Part shown: positions 22,233 through 33,650 of the stretch, one piece after another
Layout: each line of letters begins with the position of its first letter
How positions within the stretch are numbered: position 1 is the first letter of the stretch
Source of the DNA: Annona cherimola
Taxonomy: Eukaryota; Streptophyta; Magnoliopsida; Magnoliales; Annonaceae
Assembly (NCBI GenBank): GCA_030490835.1
Contig: CM059972.1
Span: 11,934,264-11,998,263, forward strand
DNA length: 64,000 nucleotides
Direction: 5' to 3'
The notes under the pieces: model-generated
Databases searched by the model: none
What the model was told of the DNA's origin: nothing
Seen by the model: only the letters and a program-made list of their open reading frames with translations
Translations under genes and position numbers: made by a program

Positions 22233-24692
22233 CTCTTTTTTTTGAAGAAGGAATTGGAACAAGCTCACTCCCGATAATCCAGCCTATATCGGACCACCTG
22301 AGAAGGGAGACAGTCACTAAAGGATTTTATTCCACCATTTAAATCCTTTACAATGTTATTGGATATATAAAAGGGAGAACAATCTAACCATTCCCTTTTA
22401 GACACATACAAAAATTGTGCAGCCTTCGCTAATTTATGAGGAACAAAATTTTTGAATCTAAGGATGTGTTAGAATATGCAACAATTAAAAGAAGACATCA
22501 GACTAATTGTTGTATCATTTAGAACACCCATCCGAGATCTAATTTTACACCATCGTCGAGTTCGATTTTATCAAATTTTTTGAGACCCATATCCTTTGCC
22601 CACATCATCCCTTTCACGACCGTAAGAGCTTCTAAACTCAGTGGATCAGTTAATCCTTCCAATATTCATATCTTTGATGCTATAACATGACCCTCACAGT
22701 CCCTTGTTATGGTCCCTACTCCACCACATTGCTTGTTCAAAGAAATGCCTCTGTCCACATTGATTTCGAGAACATCCTTTTTTGGAGGATGCCATCTCAT
22801 AGGACTATCAAAACTTCCTCCTTTGCTTCTATAAACCCATTTGGCAAAGAATAGTTGCTGAATGTAATCTACTACTCAATTTGACACCTCTTTTATCTCC
22901 ATCCTACATTCGTCATATAGTTTTTTATTTTTAATTTGCCATATCCTCCAACATGTGTAGAGGAAGAAGATCAATGGGTAAAAACTCTTCTTTTTGCCCA
23001 AGAGTTGAAAGGCTTCCCTAATATCACCATTTGGCCTATCGCCAATAATTGAATCAACCTGTCATCTAGTGTTTGGCGGGAGAACTCACATCCTCCAAAG
23101 ATATGACTACAATTTTCATCAACCCTCTTGCACTATAGACAGCTGGTATCAGTAACAATACCTCTTTTGGCCAAATTGATATTAGTAGGGAGAGAATTAG
23201 TGATAATTCCTCCATCCCGACATGAGGATTTTTCTTGGAATTTTTAGTTTTTAGAGAGTTTTGAAAATAGACTTATTAGTTAACCCCCTCGCAGTCTCCT
23301 CCTCATTAGTGAAGAGATGTAAAGTTATCTTGTAGGCTGATCTTAAACTGAAATAACCATCTGGTTCCAATTCCTGGAATTTGTAGTCTCCTCCCCACTA
23401 GTAGGAATAGGAGTCTTTGATACAATCCTCCATCCTTCGTCTCCTACCTCCCTCTTAATGGCACATTCCTTCGATCTCCCATTCTCTCAGTTTACAAATT
23501 CCCACACCCTCCTGTCATCATGAATCTCAATACGAAGAGGGTCAACCTTTATTAAAACTGTTGTAGTCCAGTTGTCACCAAAAAAAAGTACTTTTCTGCT
23601 ATTACCTAATCTCCATTTGCATCTAGCCTTAAGCAATTGTTTGGCTTTGAGCATGCTTCTCCATGTGAAGGAAGTGTTTCGTTTGGGCTTGCAACTCCAT
23701 ATGTCTTCCCTTAGGAACTACATAGGTTTCATCACTTTGTGAACCAAGGAATCACGGTTTATGTATAATCTCCACAATTTCTTCACTGACATAGCTAGGT
23801 TGAATAACTCCAACTTTTTAAATCCCAGCCCCCCCTCCTCGGTTGGAATACGTAGCTTATTTCAAGCTACCCAAGCCATTTTCCTTTTCCCATCTTTCTC
23901 CTCCCACCAAAAACAACTAAGTTGCACTTCAATCTCCTTCCATAATCCTTTTGAAAGTTGGAATAAGCTCACAGCGTAAATTGGGATAGCTTGAACAACT
24001 ATTTAATCAAGACCTCCTTACCACCTCACAATAACATCTTCCCCTTCCAGTTTTGGGTCTTCTTCCATACTCTCTCCTTGATGTATCTAAATGACTTAGT
24101 TTTGGTACTTCCACCCACGCTGACAAACCCAAGTCGTAGTTGAAAGTTTTATCCCTTAATCCCATTGCTAATTCCACTCTTTGTTTAACCCGCCGTCTCA
24201 TGCTTTTGCTGAAAATAATCCCTATTTTATTAATGTTGACCAACTGTCCGAATACCTCTTAATAAGTTCTTAACATTTTTCTCAGGATGACAATTTCTTT
24301 TCTACATGCCAGTAAGAAAAGAATACATCATCAGCAAAAAAACAAATGTGTTAGCTTTGGACCTTTTTTACATAAACTTATCTCATTTAAAAGCCCACTA
24401 GAATGGTAGTTCTTCGAAACCGTGATAACCCCTTAGCACACAGCAGAAACAAGTAAGGAGATAGCAGATCTCCCTACCTAATTCCTTTACTAGCTTTAGC
24501 CTGATCTGTTCTTTCACGATTTATGTTAACTCTGAAAGTAAAAATTGATACACAACTAAAATTCCAGCTAGTCCATTTTTCGCACAACCTCATCCTCCTC
24601 ATTATTTGGCACAAATAGTTTCAATTAACATCATCATAGGCTCTTTCCGTATCAATCTTTGAAACCATTTTTTCTCTTCCTTTCCTGCCTTT
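22233..24692 (-). mobile_element. 5'-truncated LINE, minus strand, 15-bp target-site duplication
   Basis: Read on the - strand, broken frames show the RT region with FADD at 24327-24338, preceded by a degraded GDLLSPYLF-like stretch near 24480-24420. The post-RT region follows (about 24000-23600, with FWWEEKDGKRKMAWV-like sequence), then a zinc-binding segment (CXXCKRVDENCSHIFGGCEFSRQ, near 23130), then an eroded RNase H part (22850-22500). The A tail appears as the T run at 22236-22243. The perfect 15-bp repeat TAAATTAATATTTTT flanks it at 22218-22232 and 24693-24707. Endonuclease and ORF1 are missing, as in typical 5' truncation. Stops and frameshifts make it inactive. Confidence 0.88.
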
Positions 24693-25079
24693 TAAATTAA
24701 TATTTTTTAATTAATTGTCACCATAAAATTCTTTGCTTTCAATCAATCGATTGATTTTTAAAATGCATGACCTTAGCCCCGATTACGTCCTGGTCACTTC
24801 TTGGCCACATTGCTATTTTCTCTTCTCGATTGCATATCGTAAGCAAAGGAGAAATCCAGACCGTCGAACTGTTGGGATTCGAATCAAAAACGACAACCAA
24901 CGAGCTGATGGATTGATGGAGCAATCAATGAGCCAAAACAGAACAACTCCGAAGTCCAGATCTGAAACCAGAAGCAACGGATGAGATGTGATTCCCAAGT
25001 TCTCACAGACGGGTGTCGTTTGAGCGCATGCATGCGCAGGGAAGAAGGCGAGGGTGGCGACGTGGCGTCCGAAGCTTTT

Positions 25080-25829
25080 AACAATGGTTACATCGCACCA
25101 GGCATAAATAGCTAACCATGGTTACTTGGGTGGTTGAGCCAAGACAAATTCCCAACCCAGATGGGGAGACAGATAGAGAAAAAGAGAGCGCTTGGGGGTG
25201 TGAAATTTGGGATTTTATGTATTATTCTGCATGATTTTTTGATCATTCTCCTCCGTTAGGATCTATACTAGGTATCTGCCGAGGCCGATCGCCGCTCGAC
25301 TCTGACATTTTTTCTTCCATTTTTTAGGACTTTTTTCCATTTTCTGAAAATTTGTTGATCGAACAAGTGTAATCTAGACATCTTTTATTTCCTTATTTTG
25401 AGCTGCTGCTGTTATTTTTGTTAGTATTATTTTTACATGTCCTCGAATTTCTCTGGTTTTTGTTTTGAGATTTTATGCATTTAATGATATTTTCTTTTTT
25501 TTAAAAAAAAAAAAAAATTTAATTTGCTTATTTATGTGGTGATTTGGAAGGTTTTGTTTTTGATGGACTGGAGTTTTCTGATGCAGGTAACTCTCCTGGT
25601 AGCTGAATTCAGAGACCTGAAGGTATCGTTGTTGGGAGGGTTTCTATTTTGTGTTAATGCTTTTTCATAAGATATTGGATTGATTAGTTTTGATGTTTTG
25701 CATATTTGATTTAGATTCCATGGTATTCTGTTTTCTTGATTTGATTCACTTCTGCAATCTTGCCGTAGAATTCCTCTCGTGCGTTGTCCAATCATAGATT
25801 TGGGATCCAAATTTCCGGTGAAAAATTAA
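25080..25829 (+). promoter_or_regulatory. Promoter and probable intron-containing 5' leader of RF298-like copy A
   Basis: A TATA-like CATAAATAG at about 25104-25112 is preceded by GACGTGGCG (about 25059), a G-box-like core. The ATG is 720 bp further on. Possible leader introns: donor AG|GTATCTG near 25271 with acceptor TGATGCAG near 25586, and donor AAG|GTATCG near 25622 with acceptor GCCGTAG near 25768. The same positions are recognisable in copy B, supporting function. The intron calls are inference and need transcript data. Confidence 0.45.
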
Positions 25830-28800
25830 ATGGCTGCAGTGGTTGCTAGAGGCACTAGCCAATTGGCTACTTCATTTTCAGCGCAAGATAAAGGAAGTAG
25901 GAATAAGAGAAAGTTCCATTCTGATACGCCTCTCTGTGACACTGAAAAGCTCCCTCTGTCACTGTCCGAATGCGTGGCTAATGATATCAAGAAATCACAT
26001 TGCCTTGTCACTGATGAACGGTCAGTCTGTGACTTGTGTGGTCTGCACCAAGACCAGCTAGAAGGGCTGAAATCTGGGCACGCTGTGGCATTGGATTTTA
26101 GGTCTATGGTGCCTGAAAGGCCTGTAGAAGTCGAGGAGTACAGAGATGCATATTGGAGTGACATTACAGAGACACAGCTGGAAGAGCTGGTCTTGAGCAA
26201 TTTGGATACAATTTATAAGAGTGCGATTAGAAAGATTGCCTCACATGGTTATAGTGAGGATGTGGCTATGAAGGCTGTGTTGAGGTCTGGGCTTTATTAT
26301 GGATGCAAGGATACTGTATCCAACATTGTCGATAATGCGTTGGTGGTTTTGGGGAGTGGGCAAGAGTTAGATTCTTTCAAGGATCGAATTTTTGAGGATT
26401 TGGAGCAGTTGGAGAAGTACATATTGGCAGAGATGGTTTGTGTGCTTAGGGAAGTCAGACCTGTGTTCAGCATGGGTGATGCAATGTGGTGCTTGTTGAT
26501 GTGTGACATGAACATGTCACATGCTTGTGCCATTGAGGGTGATCTGTTGGGTAATTTCAGGAGCGATGAGCCCATGGGCAATACAACTGTTTCAAATGTT
26601 CCATTAAGGAAATCAGATACTAATGGGTCTATTCCAGTTGGAGCTGAATTGTCTACCTCAAGGAATAATAAACCTAGTGAAGTGAACTCACCAGTTGCTG
26701 GGATCTCAAATTTACCATTATCTAAGTTCTCTGCATTTGGAAATGCGGGTTACCAAGAGAAGGATAATACTTTCTTCCCTGCTGATCATGTGGAGGAATC
26801 CTCATCTTATTTGGAGGAGCGTGTTCTGGCAACTTCACAAACATCTGCATCACGGAAATCTGGCAATGAGGATAAATTTGGCTGTGGTAGAAAGGGCCAT
26901 GTGAATGTTCCTAAGAGGGACTCTATCCTCCGACAAAAATCAATTCATCTGGAGAAGAACTACAGAGCTTATGGATCCAAAGCAGCTTTGAAATCTGGTA
27001 AACTCAATGGATTTAGCAGTTTCTTTATGGACAAGAAATGCAGGCCTATGTCAGGAGCAGCTCTGTCAAATTTGAAGAGTGCTTCCTTTAAAATCAGCAA
27101 GGCAGTTGGAATGGGTGCACCTCAAATGGATGTGAGTGCGAATGTTTCTCTCAATATGGGGTCCACTGTTGGTCCAGGCTTCACTACCAAAGCTGGAAGT
27201 AAGATGTCTGGATTGGCTGTAGCTGGTACCGACCTCTCTCTATCTCTACATTCAAAAAGCAGTAGCACTTTCATGCCTGAAGGCAATTCACAGATGGCTG
27301 TCAGCTCTGCTGATACTGAACTATTATCAGATACAATCTTTCATCAGGGGCCCCCTTATGATAAGGATGAGGCGGTGCTAAAGGTGCTTTCTCGTGTGAG
27401 GGAGCTGCAGAACCAAATGCAAGAGTGGACAGAATGGGCCCAACAGAAGGTGATGCAGGCTGCCCGCAGGCTGAGCAAGGACAAAGAGGAGCTCAAAGCA
27501 TTGAGGCAGGAGAAAGAGGAAGTTGCACGTCTAAAGAAAGAGAAGCAGAATTTGGAAGACAGCACCATGAAGAAGCTTTCAGAGATGGAGAATGCATTGT
27601 GCAAGGCTAGTGGACAGGTTGATCGGGCAAATGCGACGGTTTGGAGGCTTGAGGCGGAGAATTCTGAGTTGAGGCAGGAGATGGAGGCAGCAAAGTTACG
27701 GGCTGCGGAGTCATCTGCAAGCTTCCAGGAGGTTGCAAGGAGGGAAAAGATGATGTTGAAGAAATACAAATCCTGGGAGAGGCAGAAAACCTTGTTTCAG
27801 GAGGAGCTTGTGATTGAAAAGCGCAAATTTTCTCAGCTGCAGCAACAGTTAGAGCAAGCCAAAGAATACCATGATATCCTCGAGGTAAGTGATTTGATGT
27901 TTGGCTCTGTGTATGATGATTGAAGTTCAGAACAAAATTTGATACCCATTCTACAAGCTGTCTTGATGCTCTTGTTATATTTGAGCTTTGTGCATGGTGG
28001 CATCTGGAACCCTTGTAACCTGGCAAGCGTTTTAGACACTGACCTTTCTTAGGCAAGCCAGCAGTCCTATCATTTTGTCCAGGTAGGCCAGAATGCTTAC
28101 TGCTGCTGTAAACGGGTAATTTATGAGGATGCTGCTACCTTTGAACCCCTTGAAGCAATAAGAATGTAAGCAGTAACTGAAGCTCAATCCATTCTCATAG
28201 TCGCAAGTTTGGAGTGAGGCATTTAAGTTTTATTTCCTCTACCACCATACTACTCTCACTAAACATTGATTTACGTTGGGTCAAATGCCAACTCTATTCT
28301 CATTTGTCCCCTTCCTTGTTTTCTTTTGCCAAATTGCTGTTGTTTTTCCTTTTGCAAAAATGCAGGCCAGGTGGAGACAGGAAGAGAGACTGAAGGAAGA
28401 AGCCCAAACTCAAGCAAACTCTGAAAGAAAAGAAAGAGAAAACATTGAAGCTTCAGCAAAATCAAAGGAAGATGCGATAAGATTAGAAGCAGAACCTGAT
28501 CGGCTAAGATACAGAAATGACATAGGCAGGCTTGAGATTGAGATTTCACAATTAAGAGTTAAGGCTGACTCTTCCAAAATAGCTGCACTACGGCAGGGTG
28601 TGGAGGGTAGTTATGCTTCCTGCCTGACAAATGCTGTAAGTAACCAGGCTGTCAATGTGACCAAGATGCACTGGCTTTCTGAAATGGTCGATTTCCAGGA
28701 CTCTGGATTTGGAGATGCACGGCGTGAGCGGGAATGCGTGATGTGCTTGACTGATGAGATGTTTGTTGTCTTCCTCCCCTGTGCTCACCAAGTAGTTTGC

Positions 28801-28902
28801 ATAAAATGCAATGAACTTCATGAGAAAGAGGGAATGAAGGATTGCCCTTCTTGTCGGACTCCCATTCAGCGAAGAGTTTGCGTTCGTTTTGCTGACTCTT
28901 AG
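25830..28902 (+). CDS. RF298: RF298/RF4-like RING-type E3 ubiquitin ligase, copy A (2 exons)
   Basis: Probable E3 ubiquitin-protein ligase of the plant RF298/RF4/MIP1 family. Substrates are not known to me. Exons are 25830-27884 and 28366-28902 (GT-AG, phase 0), giving 863 aa. The N-terminal part includes a cysteine-containing stretch (about 57-71) and a conserved helical region at 111-173 (DITETQLEELVLSN...) that resembles a UBA-like fold. A low-complexity serine-rich middle follows (about 240-500). A long coiled coil covers about 511-760 and crosses the splice junction. The C-terminal C3HC4 RING has C809, C812, C824, H826, C830, C833, C845 and C848, ending RRVCVRFADS as is usual in this family. 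All RING ligands are present. Reading past the donor adds 12 residues and a stop, giving a RING-less form if the intron is retained. The start MAAVVARG is identical in copy B. Confidence 0.93.
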
Positions 28903-30612
28903 CTAACATGTTCTATCTGGAACTCACTGGTTAAAAGATTCCAATAAATATTTTGTGGAACTTGAAAGCAAATAATGCATCAGTAGCATATTCTATAGAG
29001 CTTTTCTTGGCTTGATAATTGCGAGTTCTTCTGCTCCATACTGCTTTATTTCTTGTACAGTATGATTTGTTCTTCCCTTTTCTAATAACTTTTCTTGTCA
29101 TCTACTATTATTTTAAAATCACTTGTTAATTTCGATTGCGGACTCCTAAAATAATTTGGATATATTCTCAATGACACATACATGGATTGTTTGTCTGTTG
29201 CTTCCAGCATGCTTGGATGCATGGGAACTCATGGTATGGACGTGATCCTAGTTTTTATCAAGCATGATTATTTAGATGTTATAGTTCATTTCCAGAAGTA
29301 AGGTCCCACGTGGATGCAAATTGAAATTCTGATTTTGAAGGAAAAGGGGATTTACCTAGAAGCTCCCTTTATGGTAAATGGAGGGCTATAGCCCCCATTA
29401 TCTCTTCCCTACACCAAAGGTGACATTTAACTTTTCTTAATTACCTATAACTACCCTTTTCACATGATTATCTATGTTGCCCAAAGTAAAAGCCTACCAC
29501 ATTCATCTTCATTGGATTTTTGTGTAATATCATCCCTGTTCTGTTGATATCGTCAGCTTTTCTTTTGTACTTGGAAGTATCGTCTTCTTTTATTTTGCTT
29601 TTACGTGTAATCAAACACAATCTATACCTTTTGCCTAGGAAATTTAGTTGTGATAATGCCTATGCTGCAGAACTGAAGGTTCTCTGCTTGTTAAAGATGT
29701 CCAACTGCCTGATCTAGGGAAACTGCCGACGATGTGGTTCCAATTATGCATACACACCTTTAGCTTTTTTTTGGGATCTGATACTGTATTAGCTGCATCC
29801 TTCCAACCTTATCATTCGCTGTCTTTTCCTGCTATTTTTGTTTTTGATTCTCGTTTTTTCATAGTTGGTATAGAGTAGTGCTTACACAGGTGATAGGCCA
29901 AAATAATCAGGAACTGGCCTGTTTTCAAGGCAGTGTTGTGACAAAGGCAAAGTGGCATGAGCATGATGATTATGGAAAACATGGGGATCCGTTTGAAAAG
30001 ATGATAGGCTATTGATAAAAAAAAAAAAAATAGATGTTTCCATTACACCTATCCAAAAAGGCTAGATACAAATCTGTACATTGATTCGCATTGTTCCACA
30101 ATTATGGTGATATGTTTGTTGAGCTGCAAATATCGTATGTCAGCTATCTCGCATTTGATGGCCCCGTGGGTTGATGGAGTATTATCTCGTTCAACTGAAG
30201 AAGTATGGTAGCAATTGGCAAGGATGGACAATAGATGTAGATGCACTACGACCACTTCCATACTGTAGATGATTGAATTGACTGAGGCAATTCCATAATC
30301 GCCTCTGCCGAACCCAGACTTCATCATTCAAAGATACTTTAATGGTGTTTTTGTTTGCTGGAATTGGATGACGTGGCTGTTGGGGCAATTGCTTTTGTTA
30401 CAATTTGACACCATACCTGCTGCTGTTGATGTTGCACAGATTCACGTTGGGTCTTGCAGTTGCCTTTGTAAATCTGTGTATATTGGCAGACTCCCATCTT
30501 GACTAAAGGGTTTGTATACACATCGTTGTTTTCTGTACTTAATCGTTACCCTTATATCATATCACTTCTTAACTTTTTCAAAATTTTCTCGCAATTTTTC
30601 TTCATTTTTTTT
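28903..30612. other. 3' flank conserved between both RF298-like copies
   Basis: 3' UTR and flank with counterparts at 40224-42310 in copy B. Around 30250-30420, on the - strand, a short exon-like stretch resembles one in copy B (about 41600-41750) that ends at a good donor (CAG|GTAAGT). The reading frame is broken by indels between the copies, so it may be a remnant of a neighbouring gene rather than a live exon. No other gene is seen. Confidence 0.45.
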
Positions 30613-30880
30613 GGGTATGTTTGGGAAGTGAGAAAAAGTGTTAAATTTTTTTTTTTTTTTTTTTTTTGGTGGAGAATTTTTTAGAATGGAGGAAAGATGT
30701 GATACAGAGAAGGGTAGTAAAGAGAATAAAGTCAAATTCGCTAGAGTAATTATATGGAAAAATATGAAAAAATATTGAAAAATAAGATAATTAAATGAAA
30801 AATAAAAGAAATGATTGAAAAATAGTAGAAGCTTTGGGAACAAACTTTTGAGTGAAAAATTTTAAGTCTTTTTTCAAACA
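30613..30880. mobile_element. MITE, family D, within copy A
   Basis: Starts GGGTATGTTTGGGAAGTGAG and ends near CTTTTTTCAAACAT, with the usual family D interior (GGAAAGATGTGATACAGAG, TAAAGAGAATAAAGTC). A T run of about 27 (30640-30666) sits inside. The counterpart in copy B begins near 42323 and resumes near 43922, so this insertion predates the duplication. Confidence 0.6.
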
Positions 30881-31208
30881 TATTAACTATATTTGACTTT
30901 AATATAAAAAATATTCATTATGTAAAAAATTTTAATTATAGAAATTACATTTGCATCTTGTCTAAAAAAATGCTCATTTCGTTATAAACGTTAATAGATA
31001 CCATTAGCTTATATGTGAAATTATTAATATGCCCATAAAAATATGATTAGATTGAAAGATTTAAATGTTATAATTCATTACCACTCTAATTGTACAAAAG
31101 CTCTAAATTTGTAAAGCTCTAATCTCATTCCTCTTTTATTTTATTTCGTCTTTTTTTATTTTATACTAAGGGTTTTTTGGGCATTTATGAAGAAATGATT
31201 GAAAATTT

Positions 31209-31490
31209 TGGGGTGTGTTTGGTTGGGTAAAAAAGCGTCAACCAAAATTTTTTAATAATTTTTTTTCAATATCTATAATTATCCTATTTTAATTATTTTT
31301 TCATATTTTTTCATATAAACTACCATACTTTTCAATTATTTCCATACAACTACACATACATATAACTTATTTATTTTAACTTTATTTTTTTTACACTTCA
31401 TCATCACCACTGTCATGTCACATCATTTTCTGTCAACTTTTATATTAAAATTTTTTCATAAAAAAGTTTTACCACAAACCAAATACTTAG
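31209..31490. mobile_element. MITE, family D, present only in copy A
   Basis: Bounded by GGGTGTGTTTGGTTGGGTAAAA on the left and ACCACAAACCAAATACTT on the right, with the reverse-oriented family interior. The corresponding place in copy B (about 44385-44400) runs straight through from GATTGAAATTTTT to TACAAGTTGTC, so it is an empty site. This dates the insertion after the duplication, unless copy B lost it. Confidence 0.75.
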
Positions 31491-31496
31491 ACATTC

Positions 31497-31720
31497 ATTT
31501 TATAAGTTGTCTTGGTGCTCTTGTTATATTTGAGTTTGTGAATAGCGACATCTATAATCCTTGGAACTTGGCAAGCGTGTTAGACATTATGACCTTTCCT
31601 AAGCAAGTTGGTGGCATTATCAGTCCGGGTAGGCCAAAATGCTTATTGTTGTTGTAAAGGGGTGACAAATGAGGTTGTTGTAACCTTTGAACCCCTAAAA
31701 GTAATAAGCAATGTGGATGT
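31497..31720 (+). repeat. Captured fragment of the RF298-like intron
   Basis: About 220 bp from TAAGTTGTCTTGGTGCTCTTG to AAAGTAATAAGCAATG. It matches the intron of copy A (27955-28170) and copy B (39277-39490) with moderate divergence, including GGCAAGCGTGTTAGACA, GGTAGGCCAAAATGCTTA and CCTTTGAACCCC. It lies inside the family E composite, in the same orientation as the gene. Confidence 0.8.
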
Positions 31721-32269
31721 ACATTTTGTTACAAATGTTCACAAACACTATTAGCATATGCGTGAAATTATTGATATGCTCAACAAATTTATGGTTGGAT
31801 TGGAAGATTTGAATGTCATCATTCATCACTAACTTAATTACATAAGAGCTCTAAGTTTGTGAAGTTCTAATTTCATTTCATTTTTTTATTATTTATATCA
31901 GGGCATTTTGGGCATTTATGAAAATATAACCAATATTTAAATGGAATGAGTATTGTTGGGATTAAATGCAAAAACAATGAGTATATTTAAGATTTATAAA
32001 ACGTAATGGGTATTTTTGGATTATGGTAAAATAGAGCAGGTATATTTAGGAAAAATCTAAATTTTTTTGTTTGTTGCTAAAGACGCCCTTTTTGGTCATT
32101 ATCCCATAACTCATTTACATGTTTTTTAATTATTTTCATAAAATTATTATCCTACCTGTATTTTGATTGAAATACCAAGTTTTACCCCTTTTGGGATGTG
32201 TATACATATTTTTTAAAATTTCAAAATCAGGGGTATTTTAATCATGTTGAGAGGCTAAACGAGTAGTGT

Positions 32270-33165
32270 AATCATTGTATCCTGACGGAGTTTCGTTGGG
32301 CCGGTGACATCCTGCATGCTCATGCGGACCGTTTAAACATGTTTCTGTGCTGTAGGATGCGTTCTTCTCGATGCTAATTAGGTGGTCCTTGTGCTTCGCT
32401 TTGGTAAATTTCTTTAAAAAGACAGGTTTAGAAAGTGTGAGTAGTTGAATTGTTGCTTGTAAATGGCTTTCTTTAAAACTGGATGCAGATTAGAACAGTC
32501 TGCATACTGTCGGGGACAGTTCTTGGATGATGTTTGCTCCACTTCGACCCTGACAGCAGACGAACCTTCTTTAATCATGAAGCTGCAAAGAATAGTGCAA
32601 TTTAATGGTACTTCCATTTGTTTTAGGTAAAGACAAGTAAAGCTTTATGATCCATAGGCGAAAGTGTGTCTTTCTTGTATTTCATTTTCAGGTTGTAACA
32701 AAAGGATTGATACTTGAATGATAATGAGCGCGATTCATCAATTCCACTCTCTGCCATGAGATTGTGCAACAAAACTCCAGCATGGCTTGTTGGTCATGGC
32801 TCAACTGAATCTGTCTTGTCCTGGCCTAGCTTAATGCATATGGTGTATTATTTGGTTTGGTCCTTTGGGAATCTTGTTTCGATAGATGCTTCACTGGTGC
32901 AGGGGCCAATGAATTGATAAGTCGGCATTTCTTCCATTATCCATCTACGTAGGATTTTTAGGAATACCACAGGCCTCATGTTGCTGCCCAACCCGTGGAA
33001 AATGATGTCTCCTGCCGTTAGAAATGGCATTTTTATAAATGTATATAATATATAATTCATAAATTAAGTTTTTTCATTTTTGGAGACGTTAGGGGTACAA
33101 TTTGGGTTAGGGAAGTCTAATTTGGAGACAACTTCATCCTTTTCTTATTTTTAAAAATTTCTATC
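32270..33165. other. Copy A-specific segment of about 0.9 kb
   Basis: Copy B goes directly from GAGAGGCTAAA (near 45245) to TCTACCACACC, whereas copy A carries about 900 bp between the matching points. The segment is less AT-rich than the surroundings but shows no coding pattern, terminal repeats or recognisable family. It is either an insertion in A or a deletion in B. Confidence 0.55.
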
Positions 33166-33650
33166 CCACCATATTTTAGGTCAGATCAATTCTAAACATA
33201 CTATATTTTTTAAGCAAAGGTCGCGTCAATTCTGATTTCAATTTCAAATCAGTTCTTTGAACTGGTCTTTGTATTATATTTAAATATCATAATATAAATT
33301 TTATTTTAAATCTTATAATCAATATGATAATAATATTTTTCTAAAATGCATTTATTAAATATTCTAAATGATAAATAAATGAAATAAATTTTTATATTTT
33401 AAAAAAGATATATTTTATATCTTGAAAAATATAGTATATTTCATAAAAAATATTAAATATGTATAATTAATTTGTGTTTTGTTTTGAATACATGAAACTT
33501 CAAACTTATCCTACTTGAATTACGCCAGGTATTTTTTTACGTGAAACTTGCTTTACCTTACTGGTAGGAAAATAAGAACTTATTCTACTCATTATAAGTT
33601 ATCCTAAAGGTAGATATATGAGTCCCTACTTAAGTTGTATTCCTAGGATA

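Larger units (their letters stand above)
30885..32075. mobile_element. Family E composite in copy A
   Basis: A left family E part (30885-31205) and a right part (31722-32075) share the segment from TTAGCTTATATGTGAAATTATTAATATG to GGGCATTTATGAA as a direct repeat. Between them lies a piece matching the RF298-like intron (31497-31720) and a younger family D MITE (31209-31490). The outer arms carry the family words ATTTGACTTTAAT and AATGGGTATTTTTGGATTA. The same arrangement, without the MITE, is at 44110-45060. Confidence 0.6.
24814..33650 (+). repeat. Segmental duplication, copy A (8.8 kb)
   Basis: This segment aligns with 36174-45710 from TATTTTCTCTTCTCGATTGC to about CCTAGGAT. It spans upstream sequence, leader, both exons and intron of an RF298-like gene, about 1.6 kb of conserved 3' flank, and a family E repeat composite. 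The copies are in direct orientation about 11.4 kb apart, with a 2.5-kb spacer. Differences are substitutions, short indels and several lineage-specific insertions described separately. Edges are accurate to tens of bases. Confidence 0.88.
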
